From contig NW_003101682.1 in assembly GCF_000003855.2 (NCBI RefSeq), positions 4,933,747 through 4,997,746 on the forward strand: DNA of 64,000 bases. Reading direction: 5' to 3'. Of the stretch, positions 23,052-35,059 are shown in pieces. Positions within the stretch are counted from its first letter, which is position 1. Each line of letters begins with the position of its first letter. The DNA comes from Blastomyces gilchristii SLH14081 (lineage: Eukaryota > Ascomycota > Eurotiomycetes > Onygenales > Ajellomycetaceae). A program made the translations under genes and the position numbers. The notes under the pieces were generated by a model, which was given only the letters and a program-made list of their open reading frames with translations, did not search any database and was not told where the DNA came from.

Positions 23052-26000
23052 ATGTCGCCGATTGATCACACCAATACATCCGATGTCATGGCGAACAGCC
23101 ATGCATCGCGAGACCAAACAACGTCCGATTTTGAACCAGATCACGAAGCCCTTGTGTCGACGAGGCAGCTAGACAACAACTACCGCCAACCCCTACCAAA
23201 GCGTGCAAAACGACATGACGCGCACGCAGAACCGGAATCAGACCCAGACTTCGCCATCGACACATCGGCTCTTCATAGAGCTTTCCCAGAGTTCTCCGAC
23301 GCATCTAGCTCAGAGGATGAGGATGACACGTCGATAGAGATTGGACGGGGAGGAAAGAAACCCACCCGACCGTTAGATGACTCGAGAGATTCGGTTATGA
23401 GCGTGGACGAGAGTCGATATGCTGTATCGCCAGCAATTAGGGGTGATCGTTTCGGTAACTCTTCCCAAAGGGCTGCTCTGCGCCCAATTCCAAGTCGAGG
23501 TTCATCGGGAAGAGATAGCCTTCGTAAAGATGCCCAGATACGACGCGCCAGCCTCGCCTTGAAAGAAAATAACCTCCCTCAAGAAGTGAAGAATAAAAGC
23601 GAAAGCCAGCGCCGTACGCTATCTGAGATGCACGCTAAAGCCAGTGAGACGTACGACGGGTCATACATTAGCGATGAACGGCCGGTAAAAGTCGCAGCTA
23701 CTGCGAGAAATACTCGTTTCGGCAACACGCGATCTCAAGCCCAAGGCGCCAGAATCGTCGATGCGGTCAACAAAGCGGCTGGTAAAAGTTATCTCAAGCA
23801 TCATAGCGGAGACGCAGAACATGGACACCCTAGAAAGCAGCTAGCAGCGAAAATTCCCGAAAAGAATGGTAATACCGACAATTTTACTCACCAGTCATAT
23901 GCTCTTCCTGATATACCGAATCTCTCTGAGCTCGTTTCTGGGATCTATGAGGATGGCACTCCAAAGGGAAGATCTCGAACGACACGCTTCACTTCACCAC
24001 CTGCTGTAGCAACTACTAATTGTCAACGCATCGAACATTTCCCTCTTGACTCTATGCCCGTGCCGGATGACGAAAAGGCTATTTTTATATCGTTAAAATT
24101 GCTTCAGGAGAAAGTTGAAGCCTTGCAGATGAACAAATCCGACATGGAACATAGGCTCGAGGAATTGGAAGAGGAGAACATGATCTTGAAGAGTGAAAAT
24201 GTCCGTCGGCTCAAACAAGACAAACGACGCTTCAGTATGTATGGTGGTGATGAGGATGTTAACGATGGAGGAGTCGGCAAACTTTCTATCCAAAAGAGTA
24301 GTGAGTGTATATTGATCTGCACACAACCCGACCTTATTTCTAACAGTGTCTATCTAGGGTTGGAAGCAGCCAATTCGGCCCTTCAGAATCGGTTGGATAT
24401 CTCTACCCGCAAAATCTCCAGCCATGAAACTACACTTAAACACTTAACACATGAACGTGACTCCGCCCGGACCCAGTTGGGCGTGGCTTATCTTAATTTG
24501 CAAGAACTGAAGATGGAAAATGAGGCGTTAGCACAGGAGAACGACGAACTGAGGATTCAACTTGAATCGCTGACTGAGTACTCCGAGGTGGCAGATGGTA
24601 TGCGACGTACTCAGACTCGTGATTCCAAGATAAACCGTCGAGACATCGCCGCTAGGGACCCAACTGAAGCAACAGAGACCAATCGAACCAAGCCAGCCCG
24701 AGATGTCAACGTTGATGCTCAACGGCAAAGCTCGGATAAAATCAACCAAGATCGCACGCAACCATATAGTGCGAAAGATAGTGCTGCTAGGCAACAGAAG
24801 CAGGCTGAATATGACGCGCTATTCTCCCTAGACTTGTCCCATCTTACTGCTCAACAACCCACTAAGAATACCAGGACCCAAGCAAATACCGCTGAAAGGA
24901 AGCTTCCTAACACCGGAAAACAGCGCACCAAGAAAGCTGTTGTTGAACATTTGGATGATGGAGAGCTCTCGGCGGGAGAAATGAGGACGGAAACAAGAGG
25001 TTTTCGCTATCGCCCTGGGTCAGCAAATGATTTGACATTTCTCAGCTTTATTGACGTAAGATCCCCGTTGTCAAACCTCAACGAGATCCCGCTAACAGGA
25101 ATCAAAATAGGCCAATGAGATAGCCCAGCTTCGCAAAACACTGGAGGAGCAAAGGGTTGCCCGCAAAACCCGCCTCAACCGAGACTTCACTGAGCAAAGT
25201 AAAATTAGCAACCTCGGGCTAAGACCATCTGGGGATTTTGCACATAGCGCACCACTGAAGTCATCCCTGAAGAATACTGCATCCAGAGCCAGGCGCACTG
25301 GGACGGTTGAAATGCCAGACTTCAACATCACGGAACAAAGAACAACTGGCAATACGCGAGACTTGTCACAGCGTAATATCACAAACCATTCCACCTCCAC
25401 AGCTGGCTCCAGACGCCGACAAAAGAGAACCCAGGAAATGACATCGGCGCTGATTCTACCTGATATTACGATGCATGGCGTTACTGCTAAACCTGGAGAG
25501 CCACTCAAGCTATCCGAAGCTGCCCAGCGTGTTTTGGATGATGTTGCGCAGCATGACGGCGAAAACTGTGCGGTTTGCAAAAGCGTTATGAACAAGAATT
25601 CCATCAATGACCATAGAAATGGAGAAGGACCGGACTCCATTAAGGTCACTAAACCTATCCCTGTTTCCGATCGCATGCCAGAGCCGTCGCCGTACAATGA
25701 AGAACCCACCATGCGTCCGTCACAGCCACCTGCCGTGGCTCTTGCAACCGTTCTCAAATCGCTAGAAGATGAGCTGGCACATCTGAAAATGCAACTTGCT
25801 CTTCAACAGACAAAATTGAACAAGCATGATGCGTCAATTGGCAAGAAGCAACGAAAATTCGTCCTGCAGACTATCGAATCCCTGCTCAGGGAGATCGATA
25901 CGAAGTCTGATCAGATTTATGCTCTGTACGACGTTCTAGAGGGACAGAAGGAAGATGGCAATGAGATGACGCAAGAAGAGGTGGATGTTACTCTGCAGTC

Positions 26001-26208
26001 CATTGGACTTGGCCGGGTCTCAGGAAAGGATGCTGGTGATCATACGGACGGTCGGCGCCGAGATGATACCAAGGGGAACGGAGCCACGAGGGTTCAAGAC
26101 AGCGCCAGTGGTAGTGATTACGACGAACCTCCTTGGGAAGGATTTGAGAGCACTGGTGAAGTGACCGGTCGGAGTTTCTCTAGGAAAGCTGGAAAGGCTT
26201 CTTCTTAA
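23052..26208 (+). CDS. Cep57/PPC89-like spindle pole body protein
   Basis: Three exons, 23052-24300, 24358-25055 and 25111-26208, give 1014 residues. The first half is polar and disordered, with many Ser/Arg. Coiled-coil heptads lie at about residues 340-400 (LLQEKVEALQMNK..., LEELEEENMIL) and 420-500. The C-terminus (about 885-970) carries a conserved block with ALATVLKSLEDELAHLK and a QIYALYDVLEG signature. That block matches the Cep57 microtubule-binding domain, which in fungi occurs in PPC89-type spindle pole body scaffold proteins. The likely role is anchoring or organising the spindle pole body at the nuclear envelope. The first intron is 57 nt and in frame, so unspliced RNA would stay open. 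Its removal joins KSR to LEAAN and restores the coiled coil. Confidence 0.75.
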
Positions 26209-27514
26209 CTTGACCGCCGGAGAGAGCTCTATTGATCATATATCCGTCTGGTCTTCTATGCATTTGTTGGGTTTCGGAGCTTCTTACCATTTGGGATACG
26301 TTTGTTGTTTTGAATCAACTTCTTGGGAGATCTGATCAGATGGAGAAGTGGCATCCGGAGTATCGATCATCATTTCCCGCCGGATGCAAGCCTTCACGAA
26401 TACTGATGCCTCTCGCTTCCCCTTACAGACTGACTCCAACTACGGAATTGTCTCATTTTTCACTTTTATCCTGGCTTTGGGTTTCAGACTGACTTGTTGC
26501 TTTTTGTCTCACAATTTTGTGATTTTGACTCAATCAACTTGGGAATGTGCCCGGGTATAGGATTAGTGGATTTCATGTCATTCACCGGCCGAACCCAGCT
26601 CTTTATGATGCGATTGAATTCGCGTTTGACTGACTTGATTTTGTTTTAACACACAAGTTGAGTGTATGTCCGCTTGAGTTCTCGTGTCTGAGAAGAGCTG
26701 TTGGTTTGGCCGGTCGGTTATGTTCGTTCTAACGGTGTCGGTTCGTGTGGCATTGTTGGTATTTGTTCGTGTTGAGTTTCTAGAATTGGTGGAAAATTGT
26801 TAAGGGTCTTCGGTTTCAACCTCCTCGCCTGCCAGAAATCCCTTACTGTTTTGGTTAAACGAGGTTACTGTTCCTCTCCAGCTTTTTTGAGGCCTTCTGT
26901 TATTCTCCTCTTTTTTGTCTTGGTACATTTCTCACTTAGCACATGGGGTTTTTGGTTGCATGCAGGCTCGACTCGTGTAAGGGGCCGGGGGCGTATTGTC
27001 TATGTTTTACGGGTTAATTATTACGTTTTATTTTTTGGCTGAGAGCTTTATACATTGCTTCGTTTCAGATTTATTCGAATGGTAATATTTTTCTTCCAGC
27101 GTCTCCCCGTTGCTCTATGATTGCATTGAAACTTTCTGGATAACGCTGAGACTTTATAGCTGAGGATTTGACCAGAGGTTATTATTATTGTGCTATTCAA
27201 TTGTGCAGCGCATATAGTCGACTCGATATAGGTCCAAGGACGGAAAACTTCCCAACTGTTAATTCTAACTGTTTTAATGCATGGATATTTAACGAAGAAA
27301 AACCCCCCAGTTTGTTGTTTATCCAATCCCATTTTTCCATTAAGGCCAATGAACTCCATGAACTCCGTCGCTATGGCGTGATAATGTTGCTAGGCTAAAC
27401 AAAAAAAGAAGAGAGATAGAAAAGAGACAAGGTCAGTGGGGAATAAACACACAAAGATGACCCAGAATGCCCATGAAAAGTAATAACTGTGGCCGAGAAA
27501 AACCAAAGTAGTGG
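26209..27514. other. Convergent 3' intergenic region
   Basis: Lies between two genes transcribed towards each other. Plus-strand T/G-rich sequence from 26210 to about 27050 is typical of a fungal 3' UTR. Small open frames show no family features. Confidence 0.5.
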
Positions 27515-28812
27515 TCATAACATTTCCTCGTCAACGGGAATGGGCGTGCTTGCAGCAGCTGATGCCGCGAGCCCCGTCGGTGACGGATTCGTCGCAGCAT
27601 TTCTCGCGGCGATTTCTTCATCGATGAAACATCCCAGCCCCGCAAATGCCTCCAGCAATGAGCGGGCATAGTACTCTCCCAAATTATACCCCCCAGCAAG
27701 CATCTGGACATTATCCTTGATGGGATCAAGATACGTAGAGGGGTAATGGCCTTGTAGCTGGTAATAGTCACGGCCATCGAGCCTTATTCCACCAAAAGGA
27801 TCGTATGGCTTTTCTGGCTCGGGCGTCTGGATCCTCCGCAAGCCCTTGACGAGGTCGGAGTCGAAGGCCGGCGCGGTTCCTTTGTCGGCTGCGTCGGCTA
27901 GAGCCTGAGCGCGTTTGGAGTCGACCAGGAGAGCTGCTTGTTTGCGCTTCAGGCGGTCCTCTTCGCTGCGTCGTGCGGAGGATTTCTTGAGCATGCTCTG
28001 TCTGCCGTCTTTTGCAATAGCTTCTGCTTCTTCCACGCTGCCTGTTGCGAGACGGGTGAGGATGTCTTCTCGTCCGGAGAGAAGGGCGCGTCTTTCATTA
28101 TCATAGTCTTGCCGGGCTGCTTCACGGCGTAGTCGTATTTGTTCTTGTTCGAGGGACTGGTTTTTCAGGAAGGCAGCGGATTCTTGGGATTCGAGGGTTT
28201 GGTTACGGCGGATGGATTTTGCGTTTGCTGCGGCGTATTGGGAGAGTTGGGCTTCCGTTTTGACCACATCGATGCCGGAAACCAAATTGGTTATTATGTC
28301 TTCGCGCTGCTCAAGGAAGTTGTCGTAGGCTAGCTTGCTGTCGAATTCATCCTCGCGGCGGTTCAATCTGTTAAATGATTGCGTAAGTGTCTATAAAAGA
28401 ACGCGTGGGAATCCCCAGAGTAGGCCACCTTAGCATACATTTGCATGACCCTTTTTCTTATATCAACCTCCCTCTCTACACCAATATCCTCAAACGTCTG
28501 TTTCCGAAACCTATTCTTCCTGAGTGTTTTATGGCATCCAGCAACTGGACATGGGGCCGGGCCTGACGAGAAGATGCGATCCACGCACGACTCGCACATT
28601 TTATGGTAGCATTCCGGGTTTATAAGAAATCGCATATCCGGGTTGAGGTACCGTGACGACTTGCACACAGGACACACCTCTGAATCAGTCCCATGGTCAG
28701 GCATGTTAGCTCCGGTTGGATGTACACGTAGGTTGAGGCTGCGCAGGTGCTGGTGGAGAGGCTCACCATCTTCTTCGCCGCGGTTCCGTGTGCCGTTAGA
28801 CTGGAAAGACAT
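27515..28812 (-). CDS. tfb3: TFIIH/CAK assembly factor Tfb3 (MAT1)
   Basis: Two exons, 28439-28812 and 27515-28367, give 408 residues. The N-terminal C3HC4 RING is complete: C47, C50, C68, H70, C73, C76, C88, C93. It is followed by the conserved NRFRKQTFEDIGVEREVDIRKRV. The central part is a long Arg/Glu-rich helix with the NRREDEF motif, then a C-terminal region with YDPFGG. MAT1/Tfb3 bridges the CDK7-cyclin H kinase to core TFIIH and acts in transcription initiation and nucleotide excision repair. The splice was placed at GTATGC (28438), so that MQI-LNRREDEF is read; the GTGGCC further on gives the wrong frame. The 3' part is Ala-rich and fungal-specific. It shares a 366-bp promoter with Bud27. 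Confidence 0.93.
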
Positions 28813-29178
28813 GCTACAGGCGAATAGTGGAATCCAGGGAGGACAGACTGAATAGTCTGCTTGGTATTGGTAGGCAAGGATCCCGGCTACCAGACAAGTG
28901 GTGTTGTAGTTGTTTTTATTGTTTGTGTCTAAATATGTGAAGGTTGGTTAATCTGAGATGGGTGAGGTCAGGATGGAGCTGTGTCCTGGCTGGCGCCACC
29001 AATGGGAAGAAGCCTCTTCCGCCGCAGCCACGGAGAATTCTTCCCGCGCACAAAGTATCATTCTTCCTCACTCTACGGAGTACACATCTCGTTCATACGA
29101 CACTGATGGATAGATAGCTCAGCCTCACTATATACATGCTTCTTAGTCTGTATAGGAGTTATTTCAATCCCTTTTACC
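28813..29178. promoter_or_regulatory. Shared divergent promoter Tfb3 / Bud27
   Basis: These 366 bp separate the two start codons. It holds the nonamer TACGGAGTA at 29074-29082, 97 bases before the Bud27 ATG. Both products serve RNA polymerase II machinery, so joint control is plausible but not shown. Confidence 0.6.
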
Positions 29179-31029
29179 ATGGCACAACCGACAGATCACC
29201 TTGCAAGTCTTGAGCGGCAGCGGCTGCAACTCGAAGATAGCATCCTGGAGCTTAGGAAATCCCTCTACAACTGGCGAATGTGGCATGCAGAATACGATGA
29301 GCTGAAGAATACCATCTCAGAACTAGAAGAAAACAGCGAACATGAAGATTTTCTCAAGATCGGGAGAGAGTTTGGCGGATCCCTTGTCAACGAGGACGAG
29401 ATCAAGGTTCTACTGGGCGTGAAGCATGGTGTGACGAGGACAAAAGAGCAGGTGGTGGATGCTATATCAAGACGGATGGACTATGTTCAGCAAAATATCG
29501 GAGTGCTTGAGAAGCGCGTCTCAGCTGCAGAAGGGAAGCTCGAGGCTATCCTCACGGTTCAACACCCTGGCGCAGTCGACGAAGAAGGCCTACCCATTAC
29601 AGATATCGTTGAGGAGCTTGATGGCGACGACCGCGTTGTTTCGAGTTCTACAACCACTCCTGAGCAGGCTGCACCCGGAATTCTGGAGGCTTTGAAGAAA
29701 GCAGGCATGGATCTTTCGAAGGAGAAGACTGATGATAAACCATCACTGGCCGAAGAAGGCAAAAGTGACACTTCACTGGAGAACACTGACTCCGTTAGGC
29801 GTCCTGATTCTTCACTACGCGTTGAAGAGATACCTTCTACTAAAGGTGTTTCAAACACAAAATCAGATACCGCAACAACGGCTACGGAGGCTACTCCTCC
29901 ACTTGACGCTACTACAGAGTCTGCTGCTGGTTTGGGTACTACCGCTAACACCTTTGGAATCGAGAACAACAACCGTTCATTAGTCCTCGAAACTGCCCAT
30001 ACTAATGACGCGACTGCCGATATAGATATAGATGAGCCCCCGGAAGATGCTGCTCTGAGAAGAGAAATGTTACAGTACAGCCTTGAGGAGGTTGGTGCTG
30101 TTGTTGCAGAACTGGAGTTGGACGAATCAGGAAGTGAATTTTCTATTGAAGATGAATATTACGTGATGAGTGACGAGGATGACGAGGAAGAAGATGAATA
30201 TGGTCGGTCTACACGAAGGATGATCGATGATGACTATCGTCGCCAGATGGTGGAATTGGAGAAAAAGTTGAATGCGCGGAGTTTGGAAAATGTTGGACCT
30301 GATACCAGCTCCCTTCCACCAGAAATCCGAGAAGAGATGGATGCGCCTACCTCTACGAAGGTTGTTCCTAATACAGGGAGCGGAAAAGTCCCAAAGAAAA
30401 AGAAGAAAGTTGCATTTGCGGATGCGCTAGACCTTGCACCGGATCCAGCTGCGCTCACACCTCCAGCACCTATTAAGGAGCACCGTGTTGAGTCACCCTC
30501 CGTTCCAGTCGTTCAAGACGCTATTGTAGAACGAGCGCAAGCAGAAAAGGTAGATGACACGAAGGGGACTACGGCGCCGAAGAAAGCGTCCCGGTTCAGG
30601 AGTGCAAGAAATGCCTCTGAACCAACTAGCATAGCATCTACTTCCGCCATGCCAGGATCCGCAACTCGCCCATCAGCTCCCTCTACCAATGCTCCACCAC
30701 TACCACTATTTCCCGCAAAGCCTTCACAACCCAAGCCATTTTCTCAGCCGATCGTTGACCCAGACCAGCCACCCAAAGCTTTGGCGGATAAGCTAGTGGA
30801 GCGGACTGTATCCCATGAGAACGCAACACCGCCCGATCCAGATGAATTAGACGAGAGTCTCCATAAGCAAGAAATAGCCACCGAATTTTACAAATTTCGG
30901 AACCGCAAGGTTCATCAAGAAGGCGGGTTCTTGCGCGATGGTGAGGAGAACGATGGAATCATTCCACTAGATGAGGACGGCCAGCCGCCCAAAAGGCTTA
31001 GTCGGTTTATGGCGGCACGGGTGAAGTAA
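29179..31029 (+). CDS. bud27: Bud27/URI unconventional prefoldin
   Basis: An intronless 616-residue protein. The N-terminus (about 5-125) is a prefoldin-alpha-like coiled-coil hairpin with the central FLKIGREFGGSLVNEDE segment typical of prefoldin subunits. The middle is long, acidic and disordered, including a run of Asp/Glu near 330-345. The C-terminus has the block EIATEFYKFRNRKV...GIIPLDEDGQPPKRLSRF, the DUF3835 signature of URI/Bud27. In yeast and mammals this protein binds Rpb5 and helps cytoplasmic assembly of RNA polymerases, and also links to TOR signalling and translation initiation. It is divergently paired with Tfb3. A PKKKKK basic stretch (about 413) could be a nuclear signal. 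Confidence 0.9.
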   Translation: MAQPTDHLASLERQRLQLEDSILELRKSLYNWRMWHAEYDELKNTISELEENSEHEDFLKIGREFGGSLVNEDEIKVLLGVKHGVTRTKEQVVDAISRRMDYVQQNIGVLEKRVSAAEGKLEAILTVQHPGAVDEEGLPITDIVEELDGDDRVVSSSTTTPEQAAPGILEALKKAGMDLSKEKTDDKPSLAEEGKSDTSLENTDSVRRPDSSLRVEEIPSTKGVSNTKSDTATTATEATPPLDATTESAAGLGTTANTFGIENNNRSLVLETAHTNDATADIDIDEPPEDAALRREMLQYSLEEVGAVVAELELDESGSEFSIEDEYYVMSDEDDEEEDEYGRSTRRMIDDDYRRQMVELEKKLNARSLENVGPDTSSLPPEIREEMDAPTSTKVVPNTGSGKVPKKKKKVAFADALDLAPDPAALTPPAPIKEHRVESPSVPVVQDAIVERAQAEKVDDTKGTTAPKKASRFRSARNASEPTSIASTSAMPGSATRPSAPSTNAPPLPLFPAKPSQPKPFSQPIVDPDQPPKALADKLVERTVSHENATPPDPDELDESLHKQEIATEFYKFRNRKVHQEGGFLRDGEENDGIIPLDEDGQPPKRLSRFMAARVK

Positions 31030-31959
31030 GTAGCTCTGTATATTTACGACTGATGAGCGCGTGTGACGACGACAATGAAGGAAGAAATAAATAAATACGT
31101 ATAACTGTACAGTTTCCATTTGTTTTGTGTCCTTCGCCCTCCTCTCGCATCAGCCCTTTGCAAAATGAACAACACGAGACATTTCCCGTCAACACGGAAC
31201 CGTCATGGGGAGGAAGTGAATCGTTCCTAAACCGAACGAGTATTCTTTTTCCCTAACCTGGTCTGACTTTGCTGTATTCCAATCATTTTGAGAATACAAC
31301 ACCCTACAATGTTAGACCTAATAAAAGACGCTATTGTGGTTCCAAGATTAAATGAAACACAAGAAAAAGTGGGCTCTCTGACTGCGTCCCTCCTTTTGCA
31401 GTCCGCCAGGCTTTCTACTCATTCTTTACCCCTTTCTCTTCATGTCTTCCGGCAAGGGGAGGAGGGGGTGAAGGATAAATGGAAAGTAGGCCGGGTAAGG
31501 GGCTCAGTGGGATCTATATTGCGGTTTCGTTTCACCCACTACATTTTTTCTTTCGTTGATTCTGCTTTTGAATTTTTCTGTAGATGTGCTATGATTCATA
31601 CATAGGATGCGGGTGTAGGGGTATGGTTACGGGAGCTAGGATTCTTTCAATGTTCATCATGGGGATCCTCTCGTGTTCAAGGCTAGGGTCTGGGCACATG
31701 TAAATGTAGAATGCGTGCAGCAGCCGTGTAATTTCTAATTCCCAATAAAATAAAATAAAATAAAATAAAATAAAATGGGAATCATTTCTCAAATAAAAAG
31801 GCTAGTTATAACTTTAGTCTCTTCTCGTCAGTAGATTCCACAGTAAATAACCATCAACAGAAAAAATCTTCATTCGTAATCATAATCATCTCTCTGCCTT
31901 GGAAAAACAATCCAGATTTATCTGGTTTCATCATATAATATATATTATAACAGCTGGGT
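31030..31959. other. Convergent 3' region with AAAAT microsatellite
   Basis: Lies between the convergent Bud27 and IKS1 genes. It holds a perfect run of TAAAA units (about 31745-31775), giving six to seven repeats. The rest is probably 3' UTR of both genes; no coding region is supported. Confidence 0.6.
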
Positions 31960-34158
31960 TTATATCCCATGAATAGTCCCAGACGTTTCCGGCACCCACA
32001 GACATAGCACGTCTGACCTTACAGCCCACACCACAACAGCAACATGGAAAACAAACGCAGCGGCATGCACCAACGGATTCTTCACAGCTAAATCCAACGC
32101 AGCCAGGGAAACAAGGGGGTATAAGATCCATGGATTAACCGCCAGCGGCGAACATGGTTGTGTGATGGATAGGAGTTTAGCGATAAGTAGGGAGAAGCTG
32201 ATGATCTTCTCTATGGTGTGGTAGAGAGTAGCGGAGGTGAAAATTGAAGCCCGGTTTGGTTCGTTGGGAGGCGGAAGGAGGAGGTGCCGCGAGGAGACAC
32301 GTGTGTGGCTAGTATTATCGCCATTATTACGCTGCTGCTGTTGTGTCTGGCTGGCACGGTGGGAGGGGGATACAGTTGCCGCCCGAAGGACTAGACCATG
32401 ATCCGCGCTCTGAGATCGATGCCGCTCCCTTGGCAAGCTGGTTGCATGTTCTGTACCATCCGACCGAAAGGCGGGGGATTGGAGGACAGGAACCCCACCA
32501 GGAAATCCCGTTGCATTGGAAGACAAGTTCCTACCTGGGCTCCTTGGGCTATGGGAGGTTGCGGATGGGTTGGGAGAGGTCTCCGCCAAAACGCGAGGGC
32601 CTGAACGAATGTCAGCAGCCGATGTTCCATTGTTTCTGAGACTGTGGAAGCGACGACCTTCGGTATTAGCACCTGCAACACCCGCCTGGATCCCCTTGAG
32701 GACTTCTTCCGCGGTAGGTCGCTTGTCCGGGTCAACGGACAAGAGCCTTTTTAGAAATGAATAGAGTTTCTCGGGTAGGTCTAGTCTCATCCGTCGGGCG
32801 TCATCGAAACCTGACCACTGGCTAATCTCGGCGCGCAGTTTGTCGAGATCCTCCTTATCTTCGTCGATGATATCGGCGTTGCGGTACGGGAGTTGAGCAA
32901 AGCAGAGGAAGTAGAGGATCATGCCGAGCGAAAAGATATCAGACTTGAACGTGAAATTTCCAAATGGTCCTTCGGGATCCAGACGTCGTAGAACCTCAGG
33001 CGCACAGTATGAAATCGTCCCTGTATTTCCAGTAGAACTGCGAACAGCGTGCTCATATTGTACCTCACCAAAGTCACTCACAAGGGCTCTTAGTTCCTGT
33101 CCTGTGTCATGTAGCAGGCAGTTGTTAGGTTTAAGATCGCGGTGAATAAAGCCATTGTTGTGAAGAAAGAGTAGGCCGGAAGTTATATCTTTGAAGAGTG
33201 AGTATATTTCATCAAACTGGAGTTTTCGGAAGCCTGCTGCGCCAGAAGGAGGCTCCGGCTGGCCCTTTGATCTTCGCCTTAGCCGCTCCTTCAATTGCTG
33301 GGCTGTGGTGGTAGGCTGTTTCGGGCCGCATATGTACTGATGGAGATCTCCGGCATTGCAGTATTGCTGCAGAATAAAGGCACAAGGAATGCTCGGCCCA
33401 AAATTGCTGAGCTTTACGTCCTCTAACCATACATGTCGGTACGAGACCAAGTTCTGGTGTGAAAGATGTTGAAGTAATTGCACCTCAACCAGAACCTTCT
33501 TCAGCCACTCATGATCATCTCCAACTGGGACACGTTTACAAGCATAGTATCCCAACGAAACGCCATCCAGAACATGTTTAACCAGCAAAACTACCCCCTT
33601 TCCTCCTCTCCCAAGTTCTCGCTCCTCGACAAAGAAGCGCTTGAAATAGTTCGGGCTAAAGGCCGCGGACGATATTTTATTTGCAAACGGGGGTGCAGTC
33701 CCATTATCAGCGGCAGAAGACGAAGTTTCCGGCTGTGCTGGCTGAACTAATCGTCGTCGAGGGGAGGGCGGCCTGGATGCATTGAGAGAACTGGGCAAGC
33801 TAGAGTCTAGCATTCGGAAGTAGTCAGGGTTCACGAATCCTGGCTGAGCTGTGGAATTGGGTCCGCGATTGGAATCTCGAGTGGCATCCTGAGAATCCCG
33901 TATTGGACGATGACAATAAGGACAGTCTGCCAGCTCTACGTCGGCGTCCGGGGGTGCGTGCCGGAGGACAAGGGACCGCGAAGCGTGGTCGAAAACCACC
34001 ACGGAATCATCATGTCGACTGAAAGATCATATCAGCAGAGAAGCCAAACATTACAGAAGACTTTTTTTTAAGGGATAATATCTTTCAAAATATTAATGAG
34101 ATGAAGCTCTTCCTTACAGAACAACGTCGCGAGTCGTCCCATAAGGGACGATAGACAT
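31960..34158 (-). CDS. iks1: IKS1-type serine/threonine protein kinase
   Basis: Two exons, 34118-34158 (41 nt) and 31960-34018, give 699 residues. The tiny first exon encodes MSIVPYGTTRDVV, which joins to LRHDDSVVVFDH, the N-terminal signature of fungal IKS1. A CPYCH motif follows. The kinase domain spans about 140-430: GRGGKG loop (150-155), VEVQLLQHLSHQNLV, HRDLKPNN (from 306) and DFG (329-331). The C-terminal third is Ser/Arg/Pro-rich with a Gln run. It ends with two or three hydrophobic segments (from about residue 610) that suggest membrane anchoring. IKS1 was named in yeast from an IRA1 deletion screen; its substrates are not well known. The nonamer TACTCCGTA lies at 34323-34331, 165 bases upstream of the start. 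Confidence 0.88.
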
Positions 34159-35059
34159 GGTCCTTTGTGTGTTAGCATCAGCCATTATGTGCAGTAGGCT
34201 GGCGACCTCGAAGCTGGCGAGAGAAAGACGAAGAAGTTAATTGCATTTTTATTCATAAATTGAGCCAATTTTGTCTTTGACTGCTTCTTCTCCGCCTGCA
34301 TCGAGTGAAGTGTCCGATGCTGTACTCCGTACCGTCGAGCTCCAACAAACAATTTTCCACTCTTATCCATGGATAGTTTTGCCTCTCACGTGACCTTTAT
34401 TCAGCATTGGGAGTTCGGCAGGGAATATCAAAGAATGCTACACAGGATCAAAAAGAAGGTTCAGATGGCGATATCTACGGAGCTGTTTAACCCTGGTAGG
34501 CGGATCGCAGTATCGATATTGTCTAAGAGAACGACAGATGCTCCTTTCTACCCCAAATATGATATCACACGACTAGAGCAAAACCATAGCCGGGAGGGCA
34601 TTGCATTTTTCTTGGCTATTTTTAAACCTCTTATAAATTTGCTCCTAATAGAAAATGAGGCGTCACACAAAACGAGGCTGCATTCCCAGCGGAGCTGTAG
34701 CGAATCCTGCCTTTATGGGGGGTATCAAATAATTGGATCGACTTAAGCCTTCCTCGCCCTGGGGCCAAACCAAATTAGATTTTATTCAGTTGTATGTTGT
34801 TCGGCCAACGGCGCGGCGATGCCCCAGCACACGAATCGAAAGCGTGGGCGGCAGATCTCATTTACCTGCTGAAGCGCGCTGGGGATGTCATTGAATGGTG
34901 GAACTTAGTCTGGCGACTCTTGCTGGCTGATTGTTGGTCGATATGACAAAAATTATCGGACGCTATACAAAAGAGCGAGCTGGAATGATACTACTTCTAA
35001 CAGCGAACTTTGCTTTCGCGATGGAGAATGATATGCATCCTGTGAGCTTGTTCGTGCCG
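34159..35059. other. Intergenic region
   Basis: Promoter of IKS1 on the left and 3' flank of NOG2 on the right. A plus-strand open frame at 34369-34746 (125 codons) and one at 34931-35116 show no family features. I see no RNA gene. Confidence 0.5.

Noticed and set aside
34369..34746. 125-codon open frame as a gene
   Set aside because: No domain, no signal peptide and no introns or homologue pattern; likely chance.
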